Shown in pieces: positions 34,433 through 47,507 of a DNA stretch of 64,000 nucleotides (its first letter is position 1; each line of letters opens with the position of its first letter). The notes beneath the pieces were generated by a model. That model was not told the origin of the DNA and did no database searches. It saw only the letters and a program-made list of their open reading frames with translations. The DNA lies in contig JAQOTA010000054.1 in assembly GCA_029532415.1 (NCBI GenBank), positions 1,984,001 to 2,048,000 of the forward strand, read 5' to 3'. The stretch is from Marasmius tenuissimus (Eukaryota > Basidiomycota > Agaricomycetes > Agaricales > Marasmiaceae). The translations under genes and the position numbers were made by a program.

Positions 34433-37400
34433 ATGACTCTTCCTACTCCTCCAAGGACCTCTCATCGAGAAGAGAAGGAGAATCGAACCCAGACGAGCTC
34501 TCGTGTTGTTTGGTCACAACACAACCAGTACCACAATCTCTCTTCGCCGCCGAAGGGTCCAACAGCGTCTAGCGCAGCAAAGGAGCCGCCAACAAAGTCT
34601 ATTTTGAAGAAGACTTTACTTCCCTTTCTTCCTCTCGAGAATGAATGCGAGCAGCGTGAAGCCACACCCGAACCTTCCAATCCTCTCAGCGATCCCACCT
34701 ACCTCAATACGCCCATCTCGACAATCATATCCTGCGATTCCGAACAGAAGCTCACCGACCTGATTGAGGCCTATTCAGTACTCGCTGCACGTATTCGGCC
34801 TTACGTTCATGAAGGAACCGACGCGTCTTGTGGGATCTTTAACCCGTTGAAGGATAATCGTGATTGTGTTCTCAAAAGCATTATTCGCGATCTTGGACGT
34901 GCATTGGTGAACCCAGTACCTCAGGATGACCGCGAACGAGCTGCCGTTCTTTTACCCTCTCCAACGAAAAGTCCGAAGAAGAAACGGGGGATGACCGCAG
35001 AACAAGCAAAATTCGCGAGAGATCTCTGCACGTTATCACATAGTGTTCTCAAGTTATTGGGACTCGTGTTCACCACTCCAGCCATCTACACCATTTTCAC
35101 AGGTGAGTTCTTCGGCGGCTGTCTCGGGTTGTGAAAATACTGATAGCTTGTTAAGATGCCAACCTGCGCGGTATACTCACAGGTGTCCTAGCAATTCCCC
35201 TCGCATACGAAATACCGACACCTAATGCTCGCAAGACGTGTGCTTTGGCAATATGTCTGCTACAGGCTCAGCGTCTACCCTCCTCTGTTTTGGTGGCCGC
35301 AGGACCTAGAATAGCGTTTGCCTTGCGACGTGGAATGGATGGAGAACTCGGTAAAGAGGGAAAGAAGGGGTCGGCTAACGACGGGCTCAAGGTGCGCGTA
35401 TATGCGCTTCATTGTTTGACGAAGAAATCTCATCTCCTCTTAGGCAATACACGACCTGTCTGTCTATCAACCGAAGACCTTCATTCCTGCATTCGCACCA
35501 GTCATCGAATCCGTCTTGGCAAATCTTCTCGCTCCAAGCCTTGCTCTACGCGTGCAAGCATGTCATGCGCTTGGAGGTCTAGCCATTGGGAGTATCGAAA
35601 TCCCGACGAGCGAATATCACACCCGCATATCCTCGGCAGTCGCCCATTTCCTGTTCGCAGCTCCTCCCCGACTTTCGCCGAGCAAGGGATCGCCTTCTAG
35701 AACTGGCGTTGCAGAGTCGCCTATATGCAAGACGCTCCGGACGACCCTCAACAATGAAGAACCCCTCCATGTGGCACAAGGCCCGGTATGGGCCCTCAGC
35801 GTGTTGGCAAGCTTTGCTGTTCTGCTTGGATCTACGCTATTCAAAGATCAACGTTTGAGCAGAATTCTCTCCTCCCTTGTGTCGATTCCCCTCCGTCACA
35901 AGAAGAGTTCCGTTCGATGTCTTGCATGCGTTGTTTGGAGGTCATTGACGTGGGCCTACTACCAGCCTCCACTTCCTAGCGATATGAACGGGGAATCGGA
36001 AGTTGAGGAGGACAGTGAGTCGGCTGTATGCGACAGGCGCCTTTCCGACGTACATTTCAAGACGCTCCAGTCCGTTCTTCATTTGGGCGCCGGGACATCC
36101 CTGGTGGCAGCATGTGTCGGCTCCTGCAGCGAGGCCGATGAGAGAACCCTCCGTCGGATCACCCAGCTCCTCGAAGCCATGATACGCAAGAGCACTGATA
36201 CAATGAAGGATGCTGTACAGATCATCACTCAGTTAGTGTGCCTATCTGGAACCAAGGACGATTGGGATATGAACACCTTGCTACCGACAAAAGTGTTCTC
36301 GAGCGTTCCTGGTCTTCTGACCTCCGACTTCACCCAGTTGCAGCCCATCGTGAGAAAGATCTACGAGGAGTGCCCTGGTTCGGAGGATGTTAGACCCCTT
36401 ACTCGGGAAGAGCTTTCTAGGGATGGCCTTATAGACGAGTTCTTCCATTTATGGCAAAGAGCCGCCTTTCTTCATGACGTCTTTCAGGAGGATGTTGTAC
36501 GTTTTCATGTCCTCCCTTAGGCCGCTTTTACTCACGCTGTATTGTAGGACCTGGTGAAAGAGGCATGGGCTGCACTCTTGAATGCAGCGGCGGTGATTTA
36601 CGAAGGTTAGTTACCCAGTTTTTGCAATTTTTCTCAGTTTCATGGACGATTTTCAGATGGCACGGAGCGAGGCAGCGATATCGTTGCTGAGAAGGTTGTG
36701 CGGGCGCTTCGAGAACTTCTCTCTAGAGACCTTGAATGTGGAACGCCCGACTCCACCGCCGATTCTTCTGCATCTGCTTCCAAACTCGATCCGCAGTCTG
36801 CTGTCGCCAGAACGCTCAGTCTATTACAAGAATTGTGGAAGATGGCGCGTGACACTCTTACATGCGAAAACATTGATTACCATGCGGAGCCCCTGTTACA
36901 ATGCTTGATCAAGTACGAGGAGGAGATGAACGTAAATGAGGAAAGCTCGAGAGGAGAGTGGGCATCTTTCTGCGTCGAATTGGCGTTGACTTGCGGGGGC
37001 GTCGACGCGTTCTGGACGCATGAAGCAGCGAGCACGTGGGAATGGAGCGTGGAGACGCGCAGCCGTGTTTGGGGAACGTTCGTGGACAAGGCTCCGGCGG
37101 ATCGAAGATCTGGCTGGGATGATGCCTTTTTCTTGTTGAGTGTGCCCTTCAAGTGAGCATTTATCACCTTCCCAGCGAGTGCAGCGTATTGACGTTTTCT
37201 TAGGGGATACCAGGCGTGGGATCTTCAAGATGAAGACCTCGAAACGTGGAGTTCACTATTGGATCTCGCTTTAGAGAAAGGTAGAGACTCGGGTCTCGAC
37301 GATCTTGCTGCTCTCAATAAAATCGCGGACACCCTTCATCAACCAGCCTTTGAATCATGCTCACGCGTTGCGGAAATGTTGTTGAACAAGTGTCAATTGT

Positions 37401-39063
37401 CGGAGGAAGAGGAGCTCCCTCATCTTCTCGTCGAATTTGTCACGGACACTTTACGCTCGCGCTATCCCCCCAAGCCCAACGAGACATGCTCCTCGTTGTG
37501 GATATTGCGCGAACTCGCCAAAGTCCTTGATGGTTGCCCCCGGAATCTCGCTCTGCCGCTTTTAGAGACCCTCCAGGAAGGTGTCTCGTTATGGATTTCC
37601 GACGACCTCGACACCTTGACGATTCTCGATTATGATGAGGTACGTTGACTCCGCCTCTTCCGATAGCCTTAAGCTGACGATCTTGTAGGTGGTGACCTTT
37701 TACGAGACGTTGATGGGTGGTGCCCTTCGCAACGTACCTGAATCGCCCGAGACGTTTGAGACTCTGTCCCCTTTGTTGGAAGCCGTGTTTCTCGGTCGAG
37801 AGGACAAGCCAGCTGCTGTACTCGAGGCGTTCAACAGCTATTGGGAAGCTAGCTCCTACGCGCGCACTATTCCCAGCAGCGATTGGCCAGTCAAGATCCA
37901 GGAACACTTCGAGGTCGAACCAGAAAGTGTTCCGTCACCTGGTCTACCACCGTCGTCGCCCCCGGCGTCTGACGACGAAGCTGAGGAGACTGAAGCCGAG
38001 TCAACTCCCCCTGTGGATATTTTCTCTCTGTTACCAGCTCCGATGATACTGTCAACACCTCCAGGTCAACGTTCGCGAACGTCGACCAGCACCCCTTGTT
38101 GTTCCCCCAAGACGCCCACCGTTAGCAGCCACTATTCCCCCATATCTACTCCTCCAACCCCTTCTGCCTCATCGAAGCATTCCACACCGTGCGATGCTAT
38201 GCCTCTAATTCGTAGTCCTCTTACCTTCACTTCCCCCGTCAATAAGAGACGGAGAATGGAGAACAAGGAAAACGAGTCCCCTCAGGTTTTGTCACTATCC
38301 AGTCCCGCGAGGCCCATACTCGGTAGTCCTTGTCGGAAACGACGGCTGTCGCCATCTGACGACGATGAGCGAACGCATAAACGGGCCAGGGTGGATCTAG
38401 CGACGTTGGCCTCAATCCCTCGGTTCCAGGTCGCTGAAGACAATGACGACGAGGGTGCCGTTGAGAAAATGCTCATTCCTCAAGACGAGAAACCTGCCTT
38501 TCGCGAAGACGTCTTTGGAATAACCTTGCAGCCTGGGAACAAGAAGAAACGTAAAGCAATGGTGCTAGACGCAGTCGAGGTTCCTACTCTCCAGGAAGTT
38601 CAAAGACGGAAGAGCCCCATTTACAAACTCAAACTCACACCAAAAGCTCAGGCCAGTCTTCTACAAACGCCTCACAAGGAGAAGATCCCTTCTCTTTTCT
38701 TGACGCCTAAAACACCAGAGGTTCTGGATCTCAACAGCGGTACGTTAATTTCTACCCATCTGTCGCTCACTCCTGTTCTGACTGCATTTTACCGGAACAG
38801 ATGATTCCATTATGTTGAGTTCTCCCGCGAAAAAGCCCTCGCAACTGTCGTCTGATGATGACCCTCATCATGGGCAAGTGACCCCTCATCATCTCATCTC
38901 CCCCGCTCTTAGGCGAGCGTGGCGGCAGTATGACGATGATCCCCCGAGTGATGATTCGGTCATTTCGGGTAGTCCATCGAAAGGGGTGGTATTGCGACGG
39001 ATGCAGCGGTTAGGGTCGGCAACACGGACTCAATCATACAAACCGTTGGTTCGGATTGCATGA
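34433..39063 (+). CDS. RIF1: Rif1 telomere/replication-timing factor (N-terminal HEAT-like domain)
   Basis: Nuclear protein that recruits PP1 phosphatase to control replication origins, telomere length and repair choice. The start MTLPTPPRTSHREEKENRTQ is followed by RVVW (an RVxF-type PP1 motif) near residue 24 and KSILKK (SILK-type PP1 motif) near residue 54. A long Rif1_N alpha-solenoid follows, beginning around STIISCDSEQKLTDLIEAYS and continuing through RGILTGVLAIPLAYEIPTPN, FIPAFAPVIESVLANLL and RVQACHALGGLAIGS. Further exons carry the repeat to about 37.9 kb. The C-terminal third is Ser/Pro-rich and basic, with KKRKAMVLDAVEVPTL and the final YKPLVRIA. Introns interrupt the gene near 35.1, 35.4, 36.5, 36.6, 37.16, 37.65 and 38.74 kb. 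A second, diverged copy lies at 41713-45798. Confidence 0.87.
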
Positions 39064-39465
39064 AAAGTGGAACATCTTTTACACATGCTAGTTCTCCCTT
39101 GCTGAAGTTTTGGAATCATTCATGTTTTTTCGGAGTATTGTTATTACTTTTTGCCTTGTCATTTCTCTGAACATCTTCACTTCCCGCCGCAATTTACCTG
39201 TGTATTAAACCGTTTTGTAGCCTGGTTTCCTCTTTACCCGGTCCTATCATTGTACTTCGATACCACCACAAGTTACGCTTATTGAATTGTTGAAAGATCG
39301 GTTGATGTTATAGGACACGCAATAAATTACTATAATTAGAAATGATCATAACGTCATCACGTTTCTGCGTGGATCGAATCGAGTTGACAAGACCGTTCAC
39401 TCCGTTAAGTATGTCCAGTAGAACCCGATTATTTGTCCGAGACCTGCACTTGATTCTCTACCACC
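39064..39465. other. Intergenic region between RIF1 and the methyltransferase gene
   Basis: About 400 bp, A/T-rich, holding the RIF1 3' end and the promoter of the methyltransferase. No gene is visible. Confidence 0.5.
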
Positions 39466-41553
39466 ATGTCTAGTCAACTCCTGGATACCCCTGCAAAGCA
39501 TCCTCTCTCGTTGGCTGGCTTGGCCGATAGGGCATTCAACCGGGCAACTGAGGCAGTCTTGAGCACCGGATGGGGACCTTTGGCTAAGTTAGCTGAGGCT
39601 GCAGTTGTTGCGTACGTTTTTCACGTTTATTCAACGCTAGAAGGGCTCTCAGAATTTCTCGATATTTTCTGCAGCCTGATGCGCAACATTAAGAAGGGTC
39701 GTCTCCGAGTCCTCACGTACTCCAACATCTACACCTTTCCAGCACACTCTGCAGACAGCACAGAAGGACACAAGGCAGAGCTAAGAGTCGTCAATGACAC
39801 ATTCTGGGTTCGGCTTTGTGCCATGGGAGACCTGGGCTTCTCAGAAGCATATATGTATGGAGATGTTGAATGTGATGATTTGGTCTCCCTGTTCCAGGTT
39901 CTTTTGTCTCGCGTTACGCCATGTTCATCAGGAGCTGACGCCCTATTCTAGATGTTTTTGGACAACAGGGAACAGCTCTCGAACATGGACTCGAGCCTTT
40001 CCTTCCTTTTCACCCTTCCGCAGCGGTTAACATCCTATCGTTTTCTGAACACCATCGGAAATTCGCGTTCCAACATCTCAGCGCACTATGATATTTCAAA
40101 TGACATGTTTTCCGGTCAGATAACGCGTCGAAACCTCGTGTTGAATCCATCATGACGCGTTTTTTTTTATTTTCTCATGATTCAGGCTTCCTATCGAAGG
40201 ACATGACATACTCCTGCGCCATTTTTGACGATCTTGATGGCGACCTCAGGGATGGCGGCCTTGGCGCATGGAGCGGCGGGGAGGGCCTCCAGCGTCTAGG
40301 CCAAAGTCAGGAGGAATTCGAACATGCCCGACCACACCTCTCTGATGACAAGGAACTATACGATGCACAAATCCGCAAGCTCAATCACATCCTCCTGAAG
40401 GCAAAAGTTCAACCGGGTAACCGAGTTCTGGAGATAGGATCGGGCTGGGGCTCGATGGCGATACACATAGCTCAGAATGTTCCGGATACAACTATCGACA
40501 CTATCACGCTTTCAGTACACCAGCAAACTCTCGCTCGTGAGCGGATTGCTGCTGCCGGTCTGTCCGAGAGGATCACGGTACACCTGATGGACTATAGAAA
40601 TATGCCTCCAGAGTGGGAGAATGCCTTTGATAGGGTTATTAGTGTTGAGATGATTGAGGCGGTTGGGAAGGAATTTTTGGCAACCTATTGGCAAACTATC
40701 AACTGGGCCATGAAGAAACAGAGCGGCGTGGGTGTGGTTCAATCGATTACGATTCCTGAAGCTCGTGAGCCCCTTCTGAGTTCAATGGACCCTATCCCTG
40801 GCGCTGAGTTACTTTCAGGCTATGAGCGGTATTCTCGCGAGATAGATTTCATCAGAAAATGGGTATGTACTCATTCTGTCATTCCGCGTCAAGAGAAGCT
40901 GACGTTTCGCTCGTTTCCCCGCCGCCACCGCCGCTCGGTACTGAACATGATAGAGTGAGTCCTCACGTTTACTCGCCTCATTGAGGCTTCGAGTCATCTA
41001 ACGTTTCTTCCATAGTTTTCCCAGGTGGTATCCTTCCTACCGTAACGTTATTACTACAGACGATGCAAGAAGGTTCGAAAGGTACCCTGACGGTCGACTC
41101 TATCACCAATATTGGACCCCACTATTCGCGTACTCTACGGGAGTGGCGGAAGAGGTTCCTCAACAAATTTGACAGCGTTATTGTTCCAGCTTTGAAGCGC
41201 GAGTACCCCGAGTCGATGAGCGGGCCTAGAGGGAAGGAGGAGATCCAAGTCTTCAAGCGCAAGTGGTTATGTGAGTCGAAATCGATACTCAGATCTGAAG
41301 ACTCATAGTCTGACGTTTTTCGGTCACTTCAGATTACTAGTGAGCGAACCTCGCGGAAGTTTGTAGTAGACCCGTCCACTAACTCCTTGACTAGTTGTTA
41401 TTGTGAAGTTGGATTTACTACGAGGACGTTGGGAGGTATGTGGATCTCTTACGTCTTTACACGACCATGAATTGACGCGTCTACGTTCCAGATCACATCA
41501 TCACCTTCACGCGTGAAGGATATCAAGACTATGGCTGCAATGTTTATGAATAA
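39466..41553 (+). CDS. Cyclopropane-fatty-acyl-phospholipid synthase family methyltransferase
   Basis: SAM-dependent methyltransferase of the CFA synthase family, expected to act on unsaturated acyl chains of membrane lipids. The start is MSSQLLDTPAKHPLSLAGLA. Conserved blocks include GRLRVLTYSNIYTFP, VNDTFWVRLCAMGDLGFSEA, YMYGDVECDDLVSLFQ, NSRSNISAHYDISNDMF, GFLSKDMTYSCAIFDDLDGD, the SAM motif VLEIGSGWGSMAIHIA, NAFDRVISVEMIEAVG, SYERY-like LLSGYERYSREIDFI, FPGGILPTV and NIGPHYSRTLREWR. Near the end, two small introns join KWLYYYCYCEVGFTTRTLGD to HIITFTREGYQDYGCNVYE. Cyclopropanation and C-methylation cannot be told apart from sequence; the related sphingolipid C9-methyltransferases usually have N-terminal membrane spans, which I do not see here. 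The gene sits between the two Rif1-type genes. Confidence 0.9.
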
Positions 41554-41712
41554 AGTTTATTAGAGTAATCTGCTCATACAAGCTACAAATGCGATACACG
41601 AGAGCAACCTGATCGTGGGGGGATCTCTAATTACCGATCTCTGGAATGATATAAAATTTAAACTGGATAAATATCGCAATAAGTTATCACCCTCAAAACC
41701 TGCTTCTTATGC

Positions 41713-44700
41713 CTAATTGTCATCACTGCCGCCAATCTGCCTCTCCAAGGCCTCATGAATGGCCGCCCCTAAGCTATGAACCACCTTTTGCGCCTGAAGG
41801 AGTTCCTGTGTTGTAATTCGTTCTTCTTTGAACGATCTGGCAAGCCGCTGCAAATCTGAGACCAAGACAGCGCCAGAGGAAACCGTCCGCGTCCGAGAGG
41901 ACGAGGAGGGTTTGGAGCGTCTTGACGGCGACGACATCACTGGTTCGGATTGATAATCCTCCCGTCGACGTCTTTTAGAGGGCCGGCGGACAGACGAGTC
42001 CCCTCCAACCTGATCTCCTTCCTCAGAATTGGCATCCGACGAAGGTTCGAGTGCTAAGAAGGCCAAGTAAGAACCCCAGAGCCGAACAAGAAGAGTACCA
42101 CCCACCTTTCTCAACGTCAACTACGTCCTTCAAGTCGCTTATCGAGACATTGCCACTATCCCAGTCATACTCTTCCCCATCATTTGGAGGTTTCGCGGGT
42201 AAACGTCCTCGGAACGGGGAGGTGGAGCTAAACCTCGAAGTTTCCGGAGTCATCAGTTGGCTTTCGCGGCTCCGTTTCGTTCCTTGGGTTATAGTGCGGT
42301 TCGACTTGCTGAGTGAAGGAAGCTGTACGCAATCCAGGACCAAAGCTTTCCGCTTCTTACGCGTCGCTGTGCTCTCGCTTGCAGCACTCTCTGCAGCATC
42401 GTCGCTCTTCCTCTTTCTGGAGCTCGAAGGGTTTATGTCGACCAAACTTCTTGGAGCGACCGCATTTTTCGTGGGGTTGTGCTCGACGGTCATTTGAGGG
42501 CGCAGAGGAGAAGATGGCATCGGTATACTTTCTGGGACAATGAACGAGCCATCCTTTGAACGACAACAAGAATTAGTCAATAACGCTCCTGAGAGAGTAT
42601 CGCGAAGTCTCACCATAGCTTGAGAATCTGTCGTCTGTGAGAACTCGGTGGCGAAGCCACAGTGCATTACTATATCCAGACACCTGAGTGCCTCCTTGAG
42701 ATCCTCCGAGTAGTGGTGGTGAGAGTCCTTCGTATGGAAGTGATACTTTGCTGCCCAGAATCTCACAAACGCTTGAGTTGCGGTGCCTGGATGCGGACAT
42801 CGCTCGATAGGGGAGAGCAGCAAGGATTCGAGCTTGGTGAGGGTGTCGACCGAAGCTTCGAGGTCGTGAAGCCTTTCGACGATTTTACAATACATGGGTA
42901 CAACCTTCAATGGAAGAATGGGTGAGCCCGACTCGCAAAATGAGGAGTGGAACATACAACTCGGTTGTACTCATCGTCGGTGATGAGTTTAGATGCGTCC
43001 TGAATCCAAAGAGAGAGAGGTGGAGAGAGGTGGCATAGAGTCGTGAGAATGTCGTGAATGGCTATCGCCGAAATAAGTGAGCTAATCAATCCGATGTATT
43101 CTGACGCAACAATCCAATCTTTGGGGCCACGAGCATATAGTTCCTGCATGATTGTTCCCAGAAGTTCTTGGTCCTCAATGGACGTGCCGAATTCGACCGT
43201 TATTGAGAAAATCCGATGAAATGTTCGTGGATGCAACGAAGGTCTTAGTTGATAGAGGGTGAGCCACGCCTGGAGAGGGTATCATGAAGTTACGGGGGGA
43301 CTCACGTGTAGCACCCTTCAGGCCATATGAAGCGCCAAAGGGCCGCAGGGGTGAGCGGGATATCTTTCGAGAGTTTACGATGCGATATGATAGCTCGACG
43401 TAAAAGCACCCCCCAAGAACGAAAGTGAGTAGACCCCTGGAATGAAAATCTGTGAATACACATCAGTAAATTGAACATCGCATTGAAAACGAGAACTCAC
43501 GTTACAGGCAACCGCAGGAATGCAATGAGAGGTTCTGGAGATTGCCCCACTTCGTTGATAACCCGGGCAAGAATAACCCAACTACCGGAAAAATCCACGT
43601 CGTCCACGGGCGACCGATTTTGTGCCAATGCGTGACAGAGTTTCATCCACTCAGATAAAATTCTTTCCTCCTCGATCCGAAAGCCATGCTTTACGACGTC
43701 TTTCAATATCTCGCCCGAAACAAGTTTGAGGTCTTTTGTGGTGAAGACGTTGTGCAACGCTCGCCAAAGCCCTTGCAAGAGCAGTAGCTGGGTAACCTCA
43801 GCCTCTAGCGATAATTTGCCGACCTTTATAAATCCAGCTACGGTCTCCCTCGCGTGGTTTACGTATTCCTTGGGCACAGTGAGATGGCCCATCTGCTCCT
43901 GGGTGAGGTGGGTCTCCACGAGTAACAAAGATTGCCAAATGTCGACATAGGATTTCTATAGTCAGAGTCGTCAGCCTTAGCAATAGGTGAAAGGAGCAAA
44001 GAGGACGACGTACGTGAATTTCTCCCTTGGATTCTCGTAATGTCTTCATCAGGGACACATACCACACCTCGAAGATCTTGTCCCAATTGTCCTCGATCTC
44101 CTTCTCCGTGAGGTATCTAACAGCCTGAGTCCCCACGGGATCCGTAAATCGTGTGATTGCTTCCAATGATGTCAGCTTCGTCTTCAGCAATGTGCCATCG
44201 AACAAAGCCGGGTGAAGCAGGAAAGTCGGATACTGGTCGTTTATGTGCTCGACAGTGGAATTGCCCACTGCGCTCAGCAAGCGGGCAAGGAGGTCGACGC
44301 CATCCCTACGGACGACGTCGTCTTCGTCGTGTGCCATCGCCTCCAGGATGATGAGGGCCCTTGACATACCGAGCCGACTGCTAGGCGCGGTACAAGATGG
44401 TGGGAAGCACAGAAGGATAGAGACGAGAGCATTTGCACTTCCACTTTGGAGACATTGAGCGAGAAACTCGAACCCATCATCTTTCCCGTAATCGTTAGGG
44501 AGGATAAGTGAGAACGACCATATGATACAGTTCCACACCAATGGCAGAAGGGCATTGGTCGGCGTCTTCGCAACGGCCTGCTGAAGGGTCTGAACGGCTG
44601 CTTCCGCCCATGCGTGGTTGTTGATGGTGGAAGCTCCCAGGAGGACGACAACAGAGGCAATGACCACAATTGCCCACTGTGGCCCCTCCGTCAGAGGGGC

Positions 44701-45798
44701 TCGATCTGTAACCAGTGCCTTTCTCAAAAGGTCTGTTAAGCAATGATCGGAATCTTTCGCTGTTTGTGATTCAGCTCGGAGAAAGGGCGACAATATCCTG
44801 TCGAACGTAGCCTGATGTCCCGCGTCGAGATGACCGTTCATCTTCGAGCGGGCAAAAGCACTAATCACTTCCGCGGCGTGAAAACGCTCGGCTGGAGAGG
44901 GGGAGGTGAGGAAGGATAGTGATTTTTCAAAGAGGTCCACAAAGCAAGGCTGAAGTTCTCGTTGCGGCCTCCGAAGATATGCGACTATCATCTGTATTTG
45001 TCTCATTAGAACAGCATCAGCGTTTCGCCAAAGAGACACACCTTCAGCCCATCAAGGGTTCCGCCGGATTTGTATACACCATCAAGAGCGTGGGTTGCCA
45101 CCTGGACGATCCTCTCCCTGTGAGGAATTACTACAGATGCGTCCAATCGTTGAACTTGTAAAATCCATAAGAGTAAGCCGCGTGTTCGGTACGCATGAGG
45201 AGATGGAAGAGAAGGCGTAAAGAGGATCGTAAGAATGTCGTCAAGAAGGGAACAGAGGTGCTTCGCTTTTCAGCGGTTAGTCCGGATGAACGCCAGCGAG
45301 GAAAGGGCGATGCTCACTAGTGAAGAGGGCTTGCAGAACAGAAAATGCGAAGATGTCCGAGACCAGACGGAGCGCATGATGACCCAACGTGGCGATATCT
45401 CGCGAAGCTTCCAACTCCTGTTCACATAAAATTTCGGTGGTCATGTCGAAAGCTGGAGCATGCATGAGGGCCCTCGTGTCTCTTCGAATCGCACAAATGA
45501 GTTCAGACAGCTGGTGTCGTCTAATCGGAAGACCAAGAGCACTGGCATCAAACGCTCTGCTGCTCCTGATGTGATGCCTGAATCCAGCTGCAAGCGTTGA
45601 GTATGCGTCGACGAGGTCGTGTACCCTAATGTTCTCGGATACAGGGTCGTGCTCCCGCACAGAAGCACAAAGCGTGGCGGACGGAGATAAGAAAATGAGT
45701 GTGTCGTTGGGTTCGTCCTTGATTGGTTGACTGGATGCGAGGGATCGTTCAGAAGACAATGATATGTCTATCGAACTCTCCGAGCGAGCCATGTTCAC
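41713..45798 (-). CDS. Second, diverged Rif1-like protein
   Basis: Paralogue of the RIF1 gene at 34433-39063, in opposite orientation. The start near 45798 gives MNMARSESSIDISLSSERSL. The solenoid region begins with VHDLVDAYSTLAAGFRHHIR, matching LTDLIEAYSVLAARIRPYV in RIF1. Further parts include FAFSVLQALFT, SKMNGHLDAGHQATFDRIL, GPQWAIVVIASVVVLLGAST and WDKIFEVWYVSLMKTL. The C-terminal tail carries RKKRKALVLDCVQLPSL, matching KKKRKAMVLDAVEVPTL in RIF1. It ends with EALERQIGGSDDN. The N-terminus lacks the SILK and RVxF-type PP1 motifs seen in RIF1. Several introns are present; exon edges around 43-44 kb are approximate. Family membership is supported by these matches and order; function is not established. 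Confidence 0.75.
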
Positions 45799-46307
45799 CT
45801 TCAGGTCCTCAAGTTAGACGGAGGTAGGTAATTCTGGAATATTCTTCTTGGTCGATTGAGTACCAAATCGATGTCTGCCGTATATGCCAAACAATGATGT
45901 GGTCCTAGAAGTATGAAGCTCAAAAGTTCAAACAAGTCCCTAGTAAAATTGAGTAGTGGCGTGAATGGTATTGCTATGAGAATGATGGAATAGCAGCACT
46001 CACCTTCCGGTATTTATGGGGAATATATGGTCATAGCCTGTCACTGAAATGCACGGACCCGGCAGGACGTGATGGTGGCAGTCGACATTGAAGTCGCGGC
46101 AATAACATTAGGCAAACAAACAAAAGAGTCGCGATAGTCACGTGGAGTCATCTGGCGCTTACCCCATTTAGTTTTTCAGACTGACTCGCCCTTCACCAAC
46201 TTCAAGTCACCCTTCACCCACAAATCCTCGATTCGCCCACCTTCCTTAGTTCCTCACGCTCGTTTATCTGGATACCCCATTGTTGTTCAACGTACTCGCA
46301 AGCTTTC
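45799..46307. promoter_or_regulatory. Divergent intergenic region (Rif1-like / wall-protein gene)
   Basis: About 510 bp between two divergent starts, so it should hold both promoters. A pyrimidine-rich stretch precedes the wall-protein start. No gene is visible. Confidence 0.45.
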
Positions 46308-47000
46308 ATGAACCTCAGAACTTCTCTTCTTTTTCTCTTCGGCTTCTTGTGCTTGGGTGGCCAAGGCTTGGTCTCCGCTTTACGTGTCCCCGACTCACTC
46401 TTCAAGTCATTCGACACAAATCGCTCACTCAATGACCGCGCTATTATCGCTCGCGATGTGTACTCCCCAAAGATTACGAACCCAACGAGAAACAATGTCT
46501 GGATAGTAGGCCTCAACGCCACCATCGAATGGTACTGTGAGAACACTCAGGTCTTCTTGGCTCGCCAAAACATACGTTTGATAGGGATACTTCGAAACCA
46601 CCTCAAAACATTACCAATGACATCGGCGAAATTCTGCTAGGTCGCTTCAATGGAACGGACGACAACGAACATCTCGATCTTGGTGCGGGTTCACCTGGCC
46701 GTTTCTCAGTCCTGTATCCTTAGTTTCTTCCCAAAAGAACATCCTCTAGCAGAAAACTTTAGCCTTCTTTCAGGTAGTGTTACCGTGGAAGTCCCAGACG
46801 TGGAGCCGGGCGAAGATTACTTCATCGTTTGTGAGTTCGATGTCCACCTCATCGCCCACGAGAGTTGTGATTATTCAACTTCCTTGACAGTGTTCGGCGA
46901 CTCTGGTAACAGAAGTCCACTCATTCGAATACAAAACCAGCAGCCAGGACCTCTTTTGCCCCGCCCCCTCGATATTCTACGACGTTTCCCGGCGTTTTAG
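46308..47000 (+). CDS. Kre9/Knh1-like secreted protein
   Basis: Third member of the Kre9/Knh1-like family in the window. The N-terminus MNLRTSLLFLFGFLCLGGQG is a signal peptide. The domain follows the family pattern: ARDVYSPKITNPTRNNVWIV, NATIEW, an intron, DTSKPPQNITNDIGEILLG, an intron, EHPLAENFSLLSGSVTVEVP, EPGEDYFIV, an intron, and LFGDSGNRSPLIRI. The tail ends PRPLDILRRFPAF. There is no Ser/Thr stalk or GPI signal, so it is probably secreted. The introns fall at the same positions as in the genes at 20.6-22.7 kb, which supports a common origin. Confidence 0.83.
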
Positions 47001-47507
47001 TCGAAATTTCCGTGTAACCCCCGTCCAATGCCATAGTTGCCTGTGTTGCCTTTCCTTGGTATACCCTATTCTTTAGCTTCAGAAGACGTCAATCACTCTA
47101 TGTTGCATCCTCCGGCCACCACCCTTCCGATATACTACCACTGCATAGATTAGCTACCATCCATGAACTTAATCTCTGGGCATTCTGAGCCAAATGGCAA
47201 AGATACACTTCCTGGTCCCTCATCAACTGAATCTTATCTGGATCTAGAACCCTTAGTCTAGTTTTCGCAAAAGAGGATCTCTTTAGCCCCGTGGGCTTGG
47301 CTCGGTAGCGGCGTAAGGTCTGCCATGAATGTCTGTAGGCAATGGTAGGAAGCCTGACCATACACTGTCGGTATATAAGCCAGCCATTCCCAACTCTTAC
47401 AATCCGTGCTCCGTTTTTTTCCCCCTTTCTTCATTTACCAAAACCTCACGACTTTGTCTTTTCCTTCCCTTCCTTCTCTAAAGTTCTTCCTTTTTATGAC
47501 TTAGGCC
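47001..47507. other. Intergenic region between two wall-protein genes
   Basis: About 500 bp, with a TATA-like tatataa at 47371-47377 some 130 bp before the next start and a long C/T-rich tract just upstream of it, a common fungal core-promoter arrangement. Confidence 0.55.
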
